Below, piece after piece: positions 42,931 to 56,163 of a stretch of 64,000 nucleotides of DNA (positions are counted from its first letter, which is position 1; each line of letters starts with the position of its first letter). The stretch is from Caenorhabditis remanei. Taxonomy: Eukaryota > Nematoda > Chromadorea > Rhabditida > Rhabditidae. The position numbers and the translations under genes are program-made. Where the stretch lies: the NCBI RefSeq assembly GCF_010183535.1, contig NW_026526144.1:62001-126000 (forward strand). The letters run 5' to 3'. The notes beneath the pieces are model-generated. The model did no database searches and had not been told where the DNA came from. It saw only the letters and a list, made by a program, of their open reading frames with translations.

Positions 42931-43248
42931 TTTTAATACAGTTTTTACAGAGTATATTGTTTAGTTCAATTTAACATTTTTTATTTCAAGAATAATGAGA
43001 GCGATTTTTATAAACACAAATTTTCAGAGAAAAAAAAATCGAAAAATCAAAAATTTACGAATTTTTTTGCTTTTTTCAATTTTATTCATTTCCAAACTGT
43101 AACTTATTTTAATAAACGTGAATCAAACATTATTCCACTGCTTCACGTTGCCCATTTTGTTTCCAACACTGTGTTCAGTGCAATTCGGATTTTCAGACGA
43201 CTGGGAAACAATGTCAACGACATTTTTTCTCAAATATTTTTAGTTATT

Positions 43249-43344
43249 TTGTCTCCCCGAAAGGAGACGTTCCAAAATTTATAGCTAACGCCAAATTTCT
43301 TTGGGTCAGTTTCAATGTTTACCTCAAACTTGGGTAATTAAACC
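43249..43344 (-). ncRNA. sls-1: SL1 RNA gene, copy 23
   Basis: Intact; paired with the 5S at 43503. Confidence 0.94.
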
Positions 43345-43502
43345 GACGCTTTCGGCGTGCCCTCCGAGTAATGCTACGGCAACAGCCGACACGAATCGAA
43401 CCCCGCGACCGCCACTATATTTCGACAAGGAGGCCTCGCAAAAAATTTTCGATTTTTTGAGAGGAGTGGAATTTATGTAGGAAATTAGGAGTGAGTAGAG
43501 AT

Positions 43503-43621
43503 GCTTACGACCATATCACGTTGAATGCACGCCATCCCGTCCGATCTGGCAAGTTAAGCAACGTTGAGTCCAGTTAGTACTTGGATCGGAGACGGCCTGG
43601 GAATCCTGGATGTTGTAAGCT
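43503..43621 (+). rRNA. rrn-4: 5S ribosomal RNA, copy 29
   Basis: No difference from copy 1 by eye; 771 bp after copy 28. Confidence 0.96.
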
Positions 43622-44036
43622 TTTTGCATTTTTGAATTTGACATAGGATGAATTATTTTAAGTGCCGTTCTATTAGAGGTGCCGTTCTATTAGAGGTGCC
43701 GTTCTATTAGAGGTGCCGTTTTAATACAGTTTTTACAGAGTATATTGTTTAGTTCAATTTAACATTTTTTATTTCAAGAATAATGAGAGCGATTTTTATA
43801 AACACAAATTTTCAGAGAAAAAAAAATCGAAAAATCAAAAATTTACGAATTTTTTTGCTTTTTTCAATTTTATTCATTTCCAAACTGTAACTTATTTTAA
43901 TAAACGTGAATCAAACATTATTCCACTGCTTCACGTTGCCCATTTTGTTTCCAACACTGTGTTCAGTGCAATTCGGATTTTCAGACGACTGGGAAACAAT
44001 GTCAACGACATTTTTTCTCAAATATTTTTAGTTATT

Positions 44037-44132
44037 TTGTCTCCCCGAAAGGAGACGTTCCAAAATTTATAGCTAACGCCAAATTTCTTTGGGTCAGTTT
44101 CAATGTTTACCTCAAACTTGGGTAATTAAACC
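44037..44132 (-). ncRNA. sls-1: SL1 RNA gene, copy 24
   Basis: Intact; paired with the 5S at 44291. Confidence 0.94.
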
Positions 44133-44290
44133 GACGCTTTCGGCGTGCCCTCCGAGTAATGCTACGGCAACAGCCGACACGAATCGAACCCCGCGACCGC
44201 CACTATATTTCGACAAGGAGGCCTCGCAAAAAATTTTCGATTTTTTGAGAGGAGTGGAATTTATGTAGGAAATTAGGAGTGAGTAGAGAT

Positions 44291-44409
44291 GCTTACGACC
44301 ATATCACGTTGAATGCACGCCATCCCGTCCGATCTGGCAAGTTAAGCAACGTTGAGTCCAGTTAGTACTTGGATCGGAGACGGCCTGGGAATCCTGGATG
44401 TTGTAAGCT
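44291..44409 (+). rRNA. rrn-4: 5S ribosomal RNA, copy 30
   Basis: No difference from copy 1 by eye. Confidence 0.96.
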
Positions 44410-44824
44410 TTTTGCATTTTTGAATTTGACATAGGATGAATTATTTTAAGTGCCGTTCTATTAGAGGTGCCGTTCTATTAGAGGTGCCGTTCTATTAGAG
44501 GTGCCGTTTTAATACAGTTTTTACAGAGTATATTGTTTAGTTCAATTTAACATTTTTTATTTCAAGAATAATGAGAGCGATTTTTATAAACACAAATTTT
44601 CAGAGAAAAAAAAATCGAAAAATCAAAAATTTACGAATTTTTTTGCTTTTTTCAATTTTATTCATTTCCAAACTGTAACTTATTTTAATAAACGTGAATC
44701 AAACATTATTCCACTGCTTCACGTTGCCCATTTTGTTTCCAACACTGTGTTCAGTGCAATTCGGATTTTCAGACGACTGGGAAACAATGTCAACGACATT
44801 TTTTCTCAAATATTTTTAGTTATT

Positions 44825-44920
44825 TTGTCTCCCCGAAAGGAGACGTTCCAAAATTTATAGCTAACGCCAAATTTCTTTGGGTCAGTTTCAATGTTTACCT
44901 CAAACTTGGGTAATTAAACC
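44825..44920 (-). ncRNA. sls-1: SL1 RNA gene, copy 25
   Basis: Intact; paired with the 5S at 45079. Confidence 0.94.
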
Positions 44921-45078
44921 GACGCTTTCGGCGTGCCCTCCGAGTAATGCTACGGCAACAGCCGACACGAATCGAACCCCGCGACCGCCACTATATTTCG
45001 ACAAGGAGGCCTCGCAAAAAATTTTCGATTTTTTGAGAGGAGTGGAATTTATGTAGGAAATTAGGAGTGAGTAGAGAT

Positions 45079-45197
45079 GCTTACGACCATATCACGTTGA
45101 ATGCACGCCATCCCGTCCGATCTGGCAAGTTAAGCAACGTTGAGTCCAGTTAGTACTTGGATCGGAGACGGCCTGGGAATCCTGGATGTTGTAAGCT
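45079..45197 (+). rRNA. rrn-4: 5S ribosomal RNA, copy 31
   Basis: Gene as copy 1; the 3' flank has one change (tttttgAattttt) just after the T-run. Confidence 0.96.
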
Positions 45198-45612
45198 TTT
45201 TGAATTTTTGAATTTGACATAGGATGAATTATTTTAAGTGCCGTTCTATTAGAGGTGCCGTTCTATTAGAGGTGCCGTTCTATTAGAGGTGCCGTTTTAA
45301 TACAGTTTTTACAGAGTATATTGTTTAGTTCAATTTAACATTTTTTATTTCAAGAATAATGAGAGCGATTTTTATAAACACAAATTTTCAGAGAAAAAAA
45401 AATCGAAAAATCAAAAATTTACGAATTTTTTTGCTTTTTTCAATTTTATTCATTTCCAAACTGTAACTTATTTTAATAAACGTGAATCAAACATTATTCC
45501 ACTGCTTCACGTTGCCCATTTTGTTTCCAACACTGTGTTCAGTGCAATTCGGATTTTCAGACGACTGGGAAACAATGTCAACGACATTTTTTCTCAAATA
45601 TTTTTAGTTATT

Positions 45613-45708
45613 TTGTCTCCCCGAAAGGAGACGTTCCAAAATTTATAGCTAACGCCAAATTTCTTTGGGTCAGTTTCAATGTTTACCTCAAACTTGGGTA
45701 ATTAAACC
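45613..45708 (-). ncRNA. sls-1: SL1 RNA gene, copy 26
   Basis: Intact; last whole SL1 before N5. Confidence 0.94.
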
Positions 45709-45866
45709 GACGCTTTCGGCGTGCCCTCCGAGTAATGCTACGGCAACAGCCGACACGAATCGAACCCCGCGACCGCCACTATATTTCGACAAGGAGGCCT
45801 CGCAAAAAATTTTCGATTTTTTGAGAGGAGTGGAATTTATGTAGGAAATTAGGAGTGAGTAGAGAT

Positions 45867-45985
45867 GCTTACGACCATATCACGTTGAATGCACGCCATC
45901 CCGTCCGATCTGGCAAGTTAAGCAACGTTGAGTCCAGTTAGTACTTGGATCGGAGACGGCCTGGGAATCCTGGATGTTGTAAGCT
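45867..45985 (+). rRNA. rrn-4: 5S ribosomal RNA, copy 32
   Basis: No difference from copy 1 by eye. Confidence 0.96.
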
Positions 45986-47095
45986 TTTTGCATTTTTGAA
46001 TTTGACATAGGATGAATTATTTTAAGTGCCGTTCTATTAGAGGTGCCGTTCTATTAGAGGTGCCGTTCTATTAGAGGTGCCGTTTTAATACAGTTTTTAC
46101 AGAGTATATTGTTTAGTTCAATTTAACATTTTTTATTTCAAGAATAATGAGAGCGATTTTTATAAACACAAATTTTCAGAGAAAAAAAAATCGAAAAATC
46201 AAAAATTTACGAATTTTTTTGCTTTTTTCAATTTTATTCATTTCCAAACTGTAACTTATTTTAATAAACGTGAATCAAACATTATTCCACTGCTTCACGT
46301 TGCCCATTTTGTTTCCAACACTGTGTTCAGTGCAATTCGGATTTTCAGACGACTGGGAAACAATGTCAACGACATTTTTTCTCAAATATTTTTAGTTATT
46401 TTGTCTCCCCGAAAGGAGACGTTCCAAAATTTATAGCTAACGCCAAATTTCTTTGGGTCAGTTTCAATGGCGAGCCTGCTACAGCGGCGGGAGTCTACCT
46501 CACGGTAGGTCCGCTAGCTGTGATGTAAGAAATCATTAAACTCTTCATCAGTTTGGTTCATTTGTACAAAGTGGGTTTGTGCAGATGGGTCGAGTTCAGG
46601 GAACCCCAGGGTCTATGTGTTCATCACTACTATGCTGGTCAGTAGCTGCTTTGATGGTTTCGGACCCTGGGTATTTACCATCCCCCTCCCTTATATGAAC
46701 AATGATTATTATCAGATCAGGATTCCTCCAACTATGCCATAGTCGTCGGGTGTTGGCACACCACTGACTATGACGGAGTTTCCCGCCAGGAGCCTCACGG
46801 CCTTCAACTTTCCCTTTCAGGTTTGCACCCTCCAGATCGAGTCGGCATCCAACCGGTCCGCGCGTGTGTTCTTCAGGCCAGAGCTCTATTTCAGATCTAG
46901 AGACAGAGACCATCCGAAACACAATGCCAGATCAGATTGCGGTGGTTGGGCATCCTTACTTCCGGGTCGCTACCCAACTCCTCCCTACCGCCCACACGGA
47001 GAGTACCGGAAGATACTCTCCCCCAATGAGGAGCCGGTTTAGCTGTTAGCTAATGCCGACTTTGATTTTGATGTTGGGGGCTTATCTGACGGTAT

Positions 47096-47765
47096 TCACC
47101 GTGAGACGCCTTGTCCAACGTTTTCTTGGAAGAACTGGTTCTGGCTGTTTTTGCCTGTTTGCCGAGCACCAGTTTGTTTTTTGGATCCTCGCCAATTTTT
47201 GCCTTTTTTGGACTTTGATCTTCTCTTTTTCTCTTCCTCCGATCTTTTCTCCTCCGGCCTTGTTTTAAAAGGCTGGAATCGATCTGAGACCTGGACATTA
47301 TCCATCGGTTCGTCACCGAATCTGACTTCCTGCTGGTCTTTTCTGCAGTACAGTTCGGTCACGATTTTGTAGCTATCTCCGAAGATATGCCTCCAGTAGA
47401 TTTGTTTGGAAGATTCAAGAGCAATCATGGAGATGTCTGGGATTAAGTTTCTGATTTGCCCATCAGAGAGACCCAGCATTCTCAGAGAGTTTGAGGTGTC
47501 TGGCCAGTAGGATCCAAGACTTCCAACCACTAGTGGAAGGATTACTGCTCTCTTTCCCAGTCTTGCGAAGTAATCAATAAAGTGACTGTACTTTTTCATC
47601 TTCCAGTCCCACGCGGCTTCAATCGCAACAACTCCATTTTCGTATGGTACCGTAACATCCGCTAGTAGGACTTCCGGTCCATCTCTTTGTATCATGATGA
47701 TATCTGGACGCTCTCTGGTTGGTCCGGGCTCCGTATCCACCATTATGTCATAGAAGTTGTTTTGT
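47096..47765 (-). pseudogene. NeSL N5 ORF, endonuclease part after the frameshift
   Basis: Last 215 codons from MVDTEP (ATG 47743) with RPDI and LLADVTVPYE, ending at TGA 47096-47098. Out of frame with the upstream part by two inserted bases in a GT-rich stretch around 47757-47770. Confidence 0.9.
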
Positions 47766-50700
47766 TTTTTCTTCCTTTTATCACCTCTTGCAAGATTCTG
47801 TTTAAGACACGATCATGCCTTTGGGTGATTCCAGTTGAAAAGTTGTATTTGCAATGCTGGAGGATGTGAGCCTGGGACTCGCATTCGTAGCCGCACCACC
47901 TGCAGTTTTTCGGAAGTTCTTTACTGAAGTTATTTCCATTGCAGACCAGCTGGCTCAGCCGTGCTGGGTGTACGAACTTTTGGGTGGATATGCTGCAGTT
48001 CTTTCCATCATTGACGAACTTATTCGATTGTGGGTGAAGTTGGAGCACTTGCACAACCTTGCTTTTGACTGGCTTGATTTCCAAGAAGGTCTTGAGCAAC
48101 GCCGCTTTCACCAAGTCTTTCAGCTTCGTCACCAGTTTCATACTGTCAGCTTTCGAGAATACTTTGATCTGTGAGTTTTCTGATGCTTGTACTTCTAAAG
48201 CAATTTCACCATTTTCTGGGATGAATCTCATTGACTTAAGCGGTGCTCCTTGATTAACGCTGAGCGTTCGAATAGCTTCGTTCATTCTCGAGAAGAGGCT
48301 GTAACCTCCTTTCGTGATTGCTTTCTTGGTGTTCAGGTACTCGCACTGCTCTTCGAGCGTAACTTTCTGGGTTTTCAGTCCCATCACCTTCGCCGTGATT
48401 CTGCTCAACGCTTTCTTGTGGATGGAGGAGATGTATTCGTCGTCTGACCACAGTTTGAACAGTGTAGACGCCAAAAACGTTATGAGACACGTGAATCGAG
48501 GAGACAAGACTCCGAGTCCTCCATTCTTCACCGGAATTTGGAGATATTCGAGTGGTGATCCTCGAATAGGGATGTTATGGTACACCTTCACACTTTTCAT
48601 GACTGTGTTCTCAAACTCCTTTAACTCCGTCAGCTTTGGAGTGGCGTTTCTGTACATGTGTTGCAGTCTCGGCAGAATGAATGCCTTTAGCACATCAAGT
48701 TTCTGGTTCGGCGCCAGGTCTGTGTCGTGGACCTTTTGGAGTTCCGCGGCTATCTGAGTCAGGGATTCTGATTCCGAGGCTCTACCACCGTTTCCTGTTT
48801 TGACTCCGAGATACTTGTAGGTATCCCCATCCTTCATAGTCCGAATGGCCATTCCTTGAATCTTAATTCGTGCAAACTGGTCAACACTTCCTTTTTTGAT
48901 TGTCAGTGAAGCACACTTCTTTGGCTTGAAAATCAGTGCAACACTTCGACAATCCTTGTCCAGTTGATTGAGCATATCTTGCATCTCTTCCTTGTTGTTG
49001 GTAAGGATGGCAAGATCATCAGCGAACGCCAGACACCGTACGTCATTGCTCACGCAACTGTAACCTATCTTTCTAGCCTGGTGTCTTCGGATGATGCCTT
49101 CGAGACAGATGTTGAATAGAGTTGGCGAGATGGGATCACCCTGTTTAACTCCGGCTTCAATCATGATGTTCTGGGTTTTCTGCTCAGCTGTCTTGACTCT
49201 CATTGACGATCCATCATACATATCACTGATTATGTTGATAACTGATGCAGGATACCCGAATGAGGCAAGTGATCTTCTGATCAACTCATGTGGCACGCTT
49301 CCGAAAGCATTTGTCAAGTCTAGCCATGCGCATGACAGGTTTCGGTTGAGAACTGTGGCAGTGTCTATGCACATTCGCAGAATTCCGATCGATTCGTTGC
49401 ACCCATCGATTGCCTGGAAGCCTCGTTGGCATCTACTGATGACTCCAGGAACTGAGGAGATTCTCTTGTTCCAGACTGAGGAGTAAAGTTTGTAAACAGT
49501 AGCCATCAGAGAGATGGGTCTCCAATTCTCTGGCTTCTTTCTTTCCTCTTCAGTGCAGTCTTTCGGTAGCAGAACCGTTTCCGCTTCTTTCCAGTGGCTC
49601 GGAATCTTTCCGTGTTGTCGACATTCATCGAACAACAGCGCCAAACGTTCACCTTCCGGATCGAACCATTTCAGATCACTGTACTTCACTCCATCAGTTC
49701 CGGGAGAGGTGTCTTTGATCTTTGCAAGAATCGCTTTCACTTCTGCTCCCGAGATCGGATCTTCAATGCTTGGGTCCACTTTTGCTCTTTTGATTCCACT
49801 GCACACAGTATTCAATGCTTCTTCTGTTACTGGTTGTGCTTTCAGGGTTTGCCTGAAGTGGTTTTCCACGACGTTAATATCAATTTCGCATCGTGCGGAG
49901 TGTTTCCCAATTATCACATTGAAAGTCTTTGCTCGGTTCTTGGCATACTGGATTCTGAGCGGCTCGTTAGATTCTTTTACAAATCGATCTTTTGGTTTCA
50001 CCGCTTCTGTTCTTCTGCTCGTCTGCGTCGCCATCTCACCTTCATTCAGCAATGGTGGTGGGCATCTTGCAGTTATCTTATCTACCAGATACTTGTTCCC
50101 ATTGTGTGCCTTGACGATGGCGGCAGTGAGTGAGTCGGCAATCCAGGTCAGTGTCTGGATGTTAGACCCTTGCTCTTGGTACGATTCCATTTGTCTATCG
50201 AACCAAGTTCTCACTTGCTCAATGAGCTTCGCCGGCTCCCCTTTTGGTTTAACTTTCTTCGTCAGCCCGCCTTTTGGTTGAGCTTTCTTCGACGACTCCC
50301 CTTTTGGCTGAGTTGTCTTTGCCTGCAGATTCTGTTTGCCATACTTTCCCTTCCTCTTTGACGTTTGCTTTTTCGTCACTTCTGGGCTAACAATTCTCAT
50401 TGCTGGCAGGCTTGGAGTCACTTTCGGTTCCGTAGTGGGCTCTTTCGTTGGTGGACTGTTGCTCGTCACCTCCATCTCTTCAGTTTCTCCCGCAAGTGGC
50501 AGAAACTTTCCAGGTGAGACTACTTTGATCTCTGGACCAATGAATTGTCTCTTGGCTTCTGGAGAGATGTTTGGTGATCGTTCCGTCACCACTCCTCTCT
50601 TTCTATTCTTTCCCGCCACCTTCCAGCCTTCATCTTCTTGTTCTGGCTCGCGACTCTTCGGTGTCTCTTGATGCTGTGGAATAGGATCCACTTCCATGTT

Positions 50701-52317
50701 TCCTACATCCATCATCGGTGTAGCTGAACGAGAACACGTCGGACAGACCATACACTGGCTGCTGCGACTTGTGGGTCTACTTTGGGTGAAACTTTTTCCC
50801 GGAGAGTTATAATATTTGATTTTTTCAGCAAATATCTCGTAATTGGGTTTCAGTTCTTCAAGGAGATTTCGCCGGAAGTTTTTCACGTCTTCCTCTACTT
50901 CCTCCATTTCCCATTCGGTATCTTGGATGAAGGCTTCCGCCATTTTCATCACAAATACCCCACAGTTGTAGCTGTCTCTTTGTCTTGGCTTTTCATCCTG
51001 TTCTTTTGGGATAATCAGTCCAAGTTCGTTCACCAAATCTTCAATATAACTACTCATTCGCGATCCAGTCGGATCATAGAATGCAGCAATACCATTCGAA
51101 ATGGTCAAGAGCGTCCAGTGTTCATCTGCACAGATCGGAAAGACGACTCTTTTCTTTCCGCCTTCCAGATTCCTCTGGATAAGTGGGACTAGGTCCACTC
51201 TCGCGGGGAACTGATAATTGAGTGGATCAATTATGTTCACGGAGTCATAGTTTTCCACTCTCCTCTTCAAGAACGCCATCATGATATCTGTATCAATGTA
51301 TGCATCCTTTCCCGTTTCATTTATCAAGCTCCACACGTTGATTCCTGGTTTTGGACGAACCTCTTTGGGTTCTTCATCCTCACTCAACGTGATGATTTCC
51401 TGGATTTCTTGACAAATGGAGGAATCTGAGGACTGGCTCGATTTCCTTGAGCTTTTCGATGGTGAGTTGTTCCCTTTCGGATTGATACTGAGCGCCTGAT
51501 TTTCATTTTCAGGGCTTTCCATATCTGGAATATCTTCCGATGGGGACTTTTCCTGGTCGTCCTTATGAGACGAGGTCAGGAATTTCAACATTGCACCATT
51601 TTCAGTCTTCTTCTCCTCATCAACAGTAGCTTTCGGCTTTCTCAGGTCAGTAAATGGGGCAGCATCACTGAGCTGATTGGCAGCTTGCTGTCTTGTGGAG
51701 AGATGTTCCACTTTCTCAACAGTATCCGATTCCTCATACTTGTGTTCATGCACATACAGAAGGTGATTCACGATCCACTTCGTACCGCATTTGTCTTTCG
51801 GCTCGTACTCACTGCACATGCTACACTTGTATATGAACGTGGCTTGAAGATGGTGTTTATCCTTCATGTGTCTTTTCATGTGCCTGGTAGCGCGGGTCCC
51901 TCTCCCACGGGTTTGGGTACATTGCCGACAGAGCGGACACAAGATGTTATTCTTGTTGGGAAGGTCAATCGCGAATGTGATCTTACCTTCTTCTCTGTGC
52001 ACAATCTCCAGCTCATCAGTCAGAGTATACACATTGCTGATTCGAGCCCCTCCTCTCGATGGTTTCGGAGGCGATCTTTTAGTCGTCTGGGGATTACTTC
52101 TCAGTTTTAGCAGGTTATATTTATACCCGCATACTGTCACCGTTTTGTCATCGGCCGGGTTAGTACTGGCTGCCTGAGCATATGTTCTGGCTACAGGTTT
52201 CCACGTCATTTCACATTGACTATTTGACATAGTATTTCTAGAATTATCACCGGTTTTGTTAGTCTGGTTATCATTCACAGGTTTAAAATATACATTTGTC
52301 ATGATGTTGTTAATCAA
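47743..52317 (-). pseudogene. NeSL N5 ORF, main part up to the frameshift
   Basis: 1524 codons from ATG 52317: zinc fingers, Ulp1-like protease triad, reverse transcriptase with FADD, and the CCHC knuckle, all intact. It then shifts frame just after the VIKGRKN motif and stops within a few residues. A protein from this copy would have reverse transcriptase but no endonuclease, so it could not cut SL1 by itself. Confidence 0.93.
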
Positions 52318-53265
52318 TACTTTTTTGTCTTTCTTTTTGACAGTTTGTTCTGATTTATTTTTTCACAGTAATTTGTTGTGTCAATGCAAAAATTTCGCCC
52401 AAGTTTCAGGTCACCCGAGGTTGTTCGATGAGTTCTCCTTTGAGAGTTATTGATTCAGTGGGAGTTTCCTCCGCCACAAAAATCAATACCCTTTTCCACC
52501 AATTCCTTCTCTCCCGCGTGAACTAAATCAAATTTTGCCAGAAAATAAATTTTCCGACAAGAATCGATAATTTGAAAATCGCGGAAAATTTCGCGCGAAA
52601 TTCGCTCACTTTCTCGAAGATTCTCCGCTCGAATCTTCTGGAAAATTTCGAGAAAATGCGCGAAGAATTCGAAAATTCTCGCGCACTCCTCGCAAATTCC
52701 AGGAGGTCAAACAGATTATCTGTCGAGGGGGGGGAGGGGGGATTGGGGGCGGGGCTATCAAGAAATACAGTAGCCTTAGCTGACTGTTTTCAACTCTTCA
52801 CAAGAGATCTCACGAACTGGTCCTAGACAGCCGAAGTGTTTCTAGACCTCCTCTCTTCACACCTTTTCTCTCCACTTTGGAAGTCCGCCAACAACTGTCC
52901 ACTTCGTGGTCCAGAGTGACTATTCCTATATACGAAACAAAAGAAATTCGATAGGTCTCTGTCAGTTTGTGATTACACAAAAAGGATTCGAAATTTCTTT
53001 TTGTTTCGCAAGAGAAACCGTAATAACCTTTATTACACTCACTCAGAGTGTGTATCGTAGTTAATACGATAAAAGTTGGGTTTACCTCAAACTTGGGTAA
53101 TTAAACCGACGCTTTCGGCGTGCCCTCCGAGTAATGCTACGGCAACAGCCGACACGAATCGAACCCCGCGACCGCCACTATATTTCGACAAGGAGGCCTC
53201 GCAAAAAATTTTCGATTTTTTGAGAGGAGTGGAATTTATGTAGGAAATTAGGAGTGAGTAGAGAT

Positions 53266-53384
53266 GCTTACGACCATATCACGTTGAATGCACGCCATCC
53301 CGTCCGATCTGGCAAGTTAAGCAACGTTGAGTCCAGTTAGTACTTGGATCGGAGACGGCCTGGGAATCCTGGATGTTGTAAGCT
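53266..53384 (+). rRNA. rrn-4: 5S ribosomal RNA, copy 33
   Basis: No difference from copy 1 by eye. Confidence 0.96.
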
Positions 53385-53799
53385 TTTTGCATTTTTGAAT
53401 TTGACATAGGATGAATTATTTTAAGTGCCGTTCTATTAGAGGTGCCGTTCTATTAGAGGTGCCGTTCTATTAGAGGTGCCGTTTTAATACAGTTTTTACA
53501 GAGTATATTGTTTAGTTCAATTTAACATTTTTTATTTCAAGAATAATGAGAGCGATTTTTATAAACACAAATTTTCAGAGAAAAAAAAATCGAAAAATCA
53601 AAAATTTACGAATTTTTTTGCTTTTTTCAATTTTATTCATTTCCAAACTGTAACTTATTTTAATAAACGTGAATCAAACATTATTCCACTGCTTCACGTT
53701 GCCCATTTTGTTTCCAACACTGTGTTCAGTGCAATTCGGATTTTCAGACGACTGGGAAACAATGTCAACGACATTTTTTCTCAAATATTTTTAGTTATT

Positions 53800-53895
53800 T
53801 TGTCTCCCCGAAAGGAGACGTTCCAAAATTTATAGCTAACGCCAAATTTCTTTGGGTCAGTTTCAATGTTTACCTCAAACTTGGGTAATTAAACC
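53800..53895 (-). ncRNA. sls-1: SL1 RNA gene, copy 27
   Basis: Intact; paired with the 5S at 54054. Confidence 0.94.
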
Positions 53896-54053
53896 GACGC
53901 TTTCGGCGTGCCCTCCGAGTAATGCTACGGCAACAGCCGACACGAATCGAACCCCGCGACCGCCACTATATTTCGACAAGGAGGCCTCGCAAAAAATTTT
54001 CGATTTTTTGAGAGGAGTGGAATTTATGTAGGAAATTAGGAGTGAGTAGAGAT

Positions 54054-54172
54054 GCTTACGACCATATCACGTTGAATGCACGCCATCCCGTCCGATCTGG
54101 CAAGTTAAGCAACGTTGAGTCCAGTTAGTACTTGGATCGGAGACGGCCTGGGAATCCTGGATGTTGTAAGCT
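54054..54172 (+). rRNA. rrn-4: 5S ribosomal RNA, copy 34
   Basis: No difference from copy 1 by eye. Confidence 0.96.
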
Positions 54173-54587
54173 TTTTGCATTTTTGAATTTGACATAGGAT
54201 GAATTATTTTAAGTGCCGTTCTATTAGAGGTGCCGTTCTATTAGAGGTGCCGTTCTATTAGAGGTGCCGTTTTAATACAGTTTTTACAGAGTATATTGTT
54301 TAGTTCAATTTAACATTTTTTATTTCAAGAATAATGAGAGCGATTTTTATAAACACAAATTTTCAGAGAAAAAAAAATCGAAAAATCAAAAATTTACGAA
54401 TTTTTTTGCTTTTTTCAATTTTATTCATTTCCAAACTGTAACTTATTTTAATAAACGTGAATCAAACATTATTCCACTGCTTCACGTTGCCCATTTTGTT
54501 TCCAACACTGTGTTCAGTGCAATTCGGATTTTCAGACGACTGGGAAACAATGTCAACGACATTTTTTCTCAAATATTTTTAGTTATT

Positions 54588-54683
54588 TTGTCTCCCCGAA
54601 AGGAGACGTTCCAAAATTTATAGCTAACGCCAAATTTCTTTGGGTCAGTTTCAATGTTTACCTCAAACTTGGGTAATTAAACC
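54588..54683 (-). ncRNA. sls-1: SL1 RNA gene, copy 28
   Basis: Intact; paired with the 5S at 54842. Confidence 0.94.
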
Positions 54684-54841
54684 GACGCTTTCGGCGTGCC
54701 CTCCGAGTAATGCTACGGCAACAGCCGACACGAATCGAACCCCGCGACCGCCACTATATTTCGACAAGGAGGCCTCGCAAAAAATTTTCGATTTTTTGAG
54801 AGGAGTGGAATTTATGTAGGAAATTAGGAGTGAGTAGAGAT

Positions 54842-54960
54842 GCTTACGACCATATCACGTTGAATGCACGCCATCCCGTCCGATCTGGCAAGTTAAGCAA
54901 CGTTGAGTCCAGTTAGTACTTGGATCGGAGACGGCCTGGGAATCCTGGATGTTGTAAGCT
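54842..54960 (+). rRNA. rrn-4: 5S ribosomal RNA, copy 35
   Basis: No difference from copy 1 by eye. Confidence 0.96.
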
Positions 54961-55375
54961 TTTTGCATTTTTGAATTTGACATAGGATGAATTATTTTAA
55001 GTGCCGTTCTATTAGAGGTGCCGTTCTATTAGAGGTGCCGTTCTATTAGAGGTGCCGTTTTAATACAGTTTTTACAGAGTATATTGTTTAGTTCAATTTA
55101 ACATTTTTTATTTCAAGAATAATGAGAGCGATTTTTATAAACACAAATTTTCAGAGAAAAAAAAATCGAAAAATCAAAAATTTACGAATTTTTTTGCTTT
55201 TTTCAATTTTATTCATTTCCAAACTGTAACTTATTTTAATAAACGTGAATCAAACATTATTCCACTGCTTCACGTTGCCCATTTTGTTTCCAACACTGTG
55301 TTCAGTGCAATTCGGATTTTCAGACGACTGGGAAACAATGTCAACGACATTTTTTCTCAAATATTTTTAGTTATT

Positions 55376-55471
55376 TTGTCTCCCCGAAAGGAGACGTTCC
55401 AAAATTTATAGCTAACGCCAAATTTCTTTGGGTCAGTTTCAATGTTTACCTCAAACTTGGGTAATTAAACC
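55376..55471 (-). ncRNA. sls-1: SL1 RNA gene, copy 29
   Basis: Intact; last whole SL1 in the window. Confidence 0.94.
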
Positions 55472-55629
55472 GACGCTTTCGGCGTGCCCTCCGAGTAATG
55501 CTACGGCAACAGCCGACACGAATCGAACCCCGCGACCGCCACTATATTTCGACAAGGAGGCCTCGCAAAAAATTTTCGATTTTTTGAGAGGAGTGGAATT
55601 TATGTAGGAAATTAGGAGTGAGTAGAGAT

Positions 55630-55748
55630 GCTTACGACCATATCACGTTGAATGCACGCCATCCCGTCCGATCTGGCAAGTTAAGCAACGTTGAGTCCAG
55701 TTAGTACTTGGATCGGAGACGGCCTGGGAATCCTGGATGTTGTAAGCT
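55630..55748 (+). rRNA. rrn-4: 5S ribosomal RNA, copy 36
   Basis: No difference from copy 1 by eye. Confidence 0.96.
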
Positions 55749-56163
55749 TTTTGCATTTTTGAATTTGACATAGGATGAATTATTTTAAGTGCCGTTCTAT
55801 TAGAGGTGCCGTTCTATTAGAGGTGCCGTTCTATTAGAGGTGCCGTTTTAATACAGTTTTTACAGAGTATATTGTTTAGTTCAATTTAACATTTTTTATT
55901 TCAAGAATAATGAGAGCGATTTTTATAAACACAAATTTTCAGAGAAAAAAAAATCGAAAAATCAAAAATTTACGAATTTTTTTGCTTTTTTCAATTTTAT
56001 TCATTTCCAAACTGTAACTTATTTTAATAAACGTGAATCAAACATTATTCCACTGCTTCACGTTGCCCATTTTGTTTCCAACACTGTGTTCAGTGCAATT
56101 CGGATTTTCAGACGACTGGGAAACAATGTCAACGACATTTTTTCTCAAATATTTTTAGTTATT

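Larger units (their letters stand above)
41756..46469. repeat. 5S-SL1 tandem array, block 8
   Basis: Six 5S and five whole SL1 genes between S3 and N5. Units are 788, 771, 788, 788, 788 bp. Confidence 0.95.
46470..53080 (-). mobile_element. NeSL-1-type retrotransposon N5, full length, one frameshift
   Basis: 6611 bp, same ends as N1 and very similar throughout, but with a single 5' UTR copy of the segment duplicated in N1. It lacks N1's extra T and instead has two extra bases between the CCHC knuckle and the endonuclease motif. The 5' hairpin cluster lies at 52933-53071 and the G-rich run at 52727-52755. Being disabled at a different place from N1 shows that the shared ancestor was intact. 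Confidence 0.95.
46401..53107 (-). pseudogene. SL1 RNA gene split by NeSL element N5
   Basis: 5' part 53081-53107 and 3' part 46401-46469; both junctions identical to N1. Confidence 0.93.
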
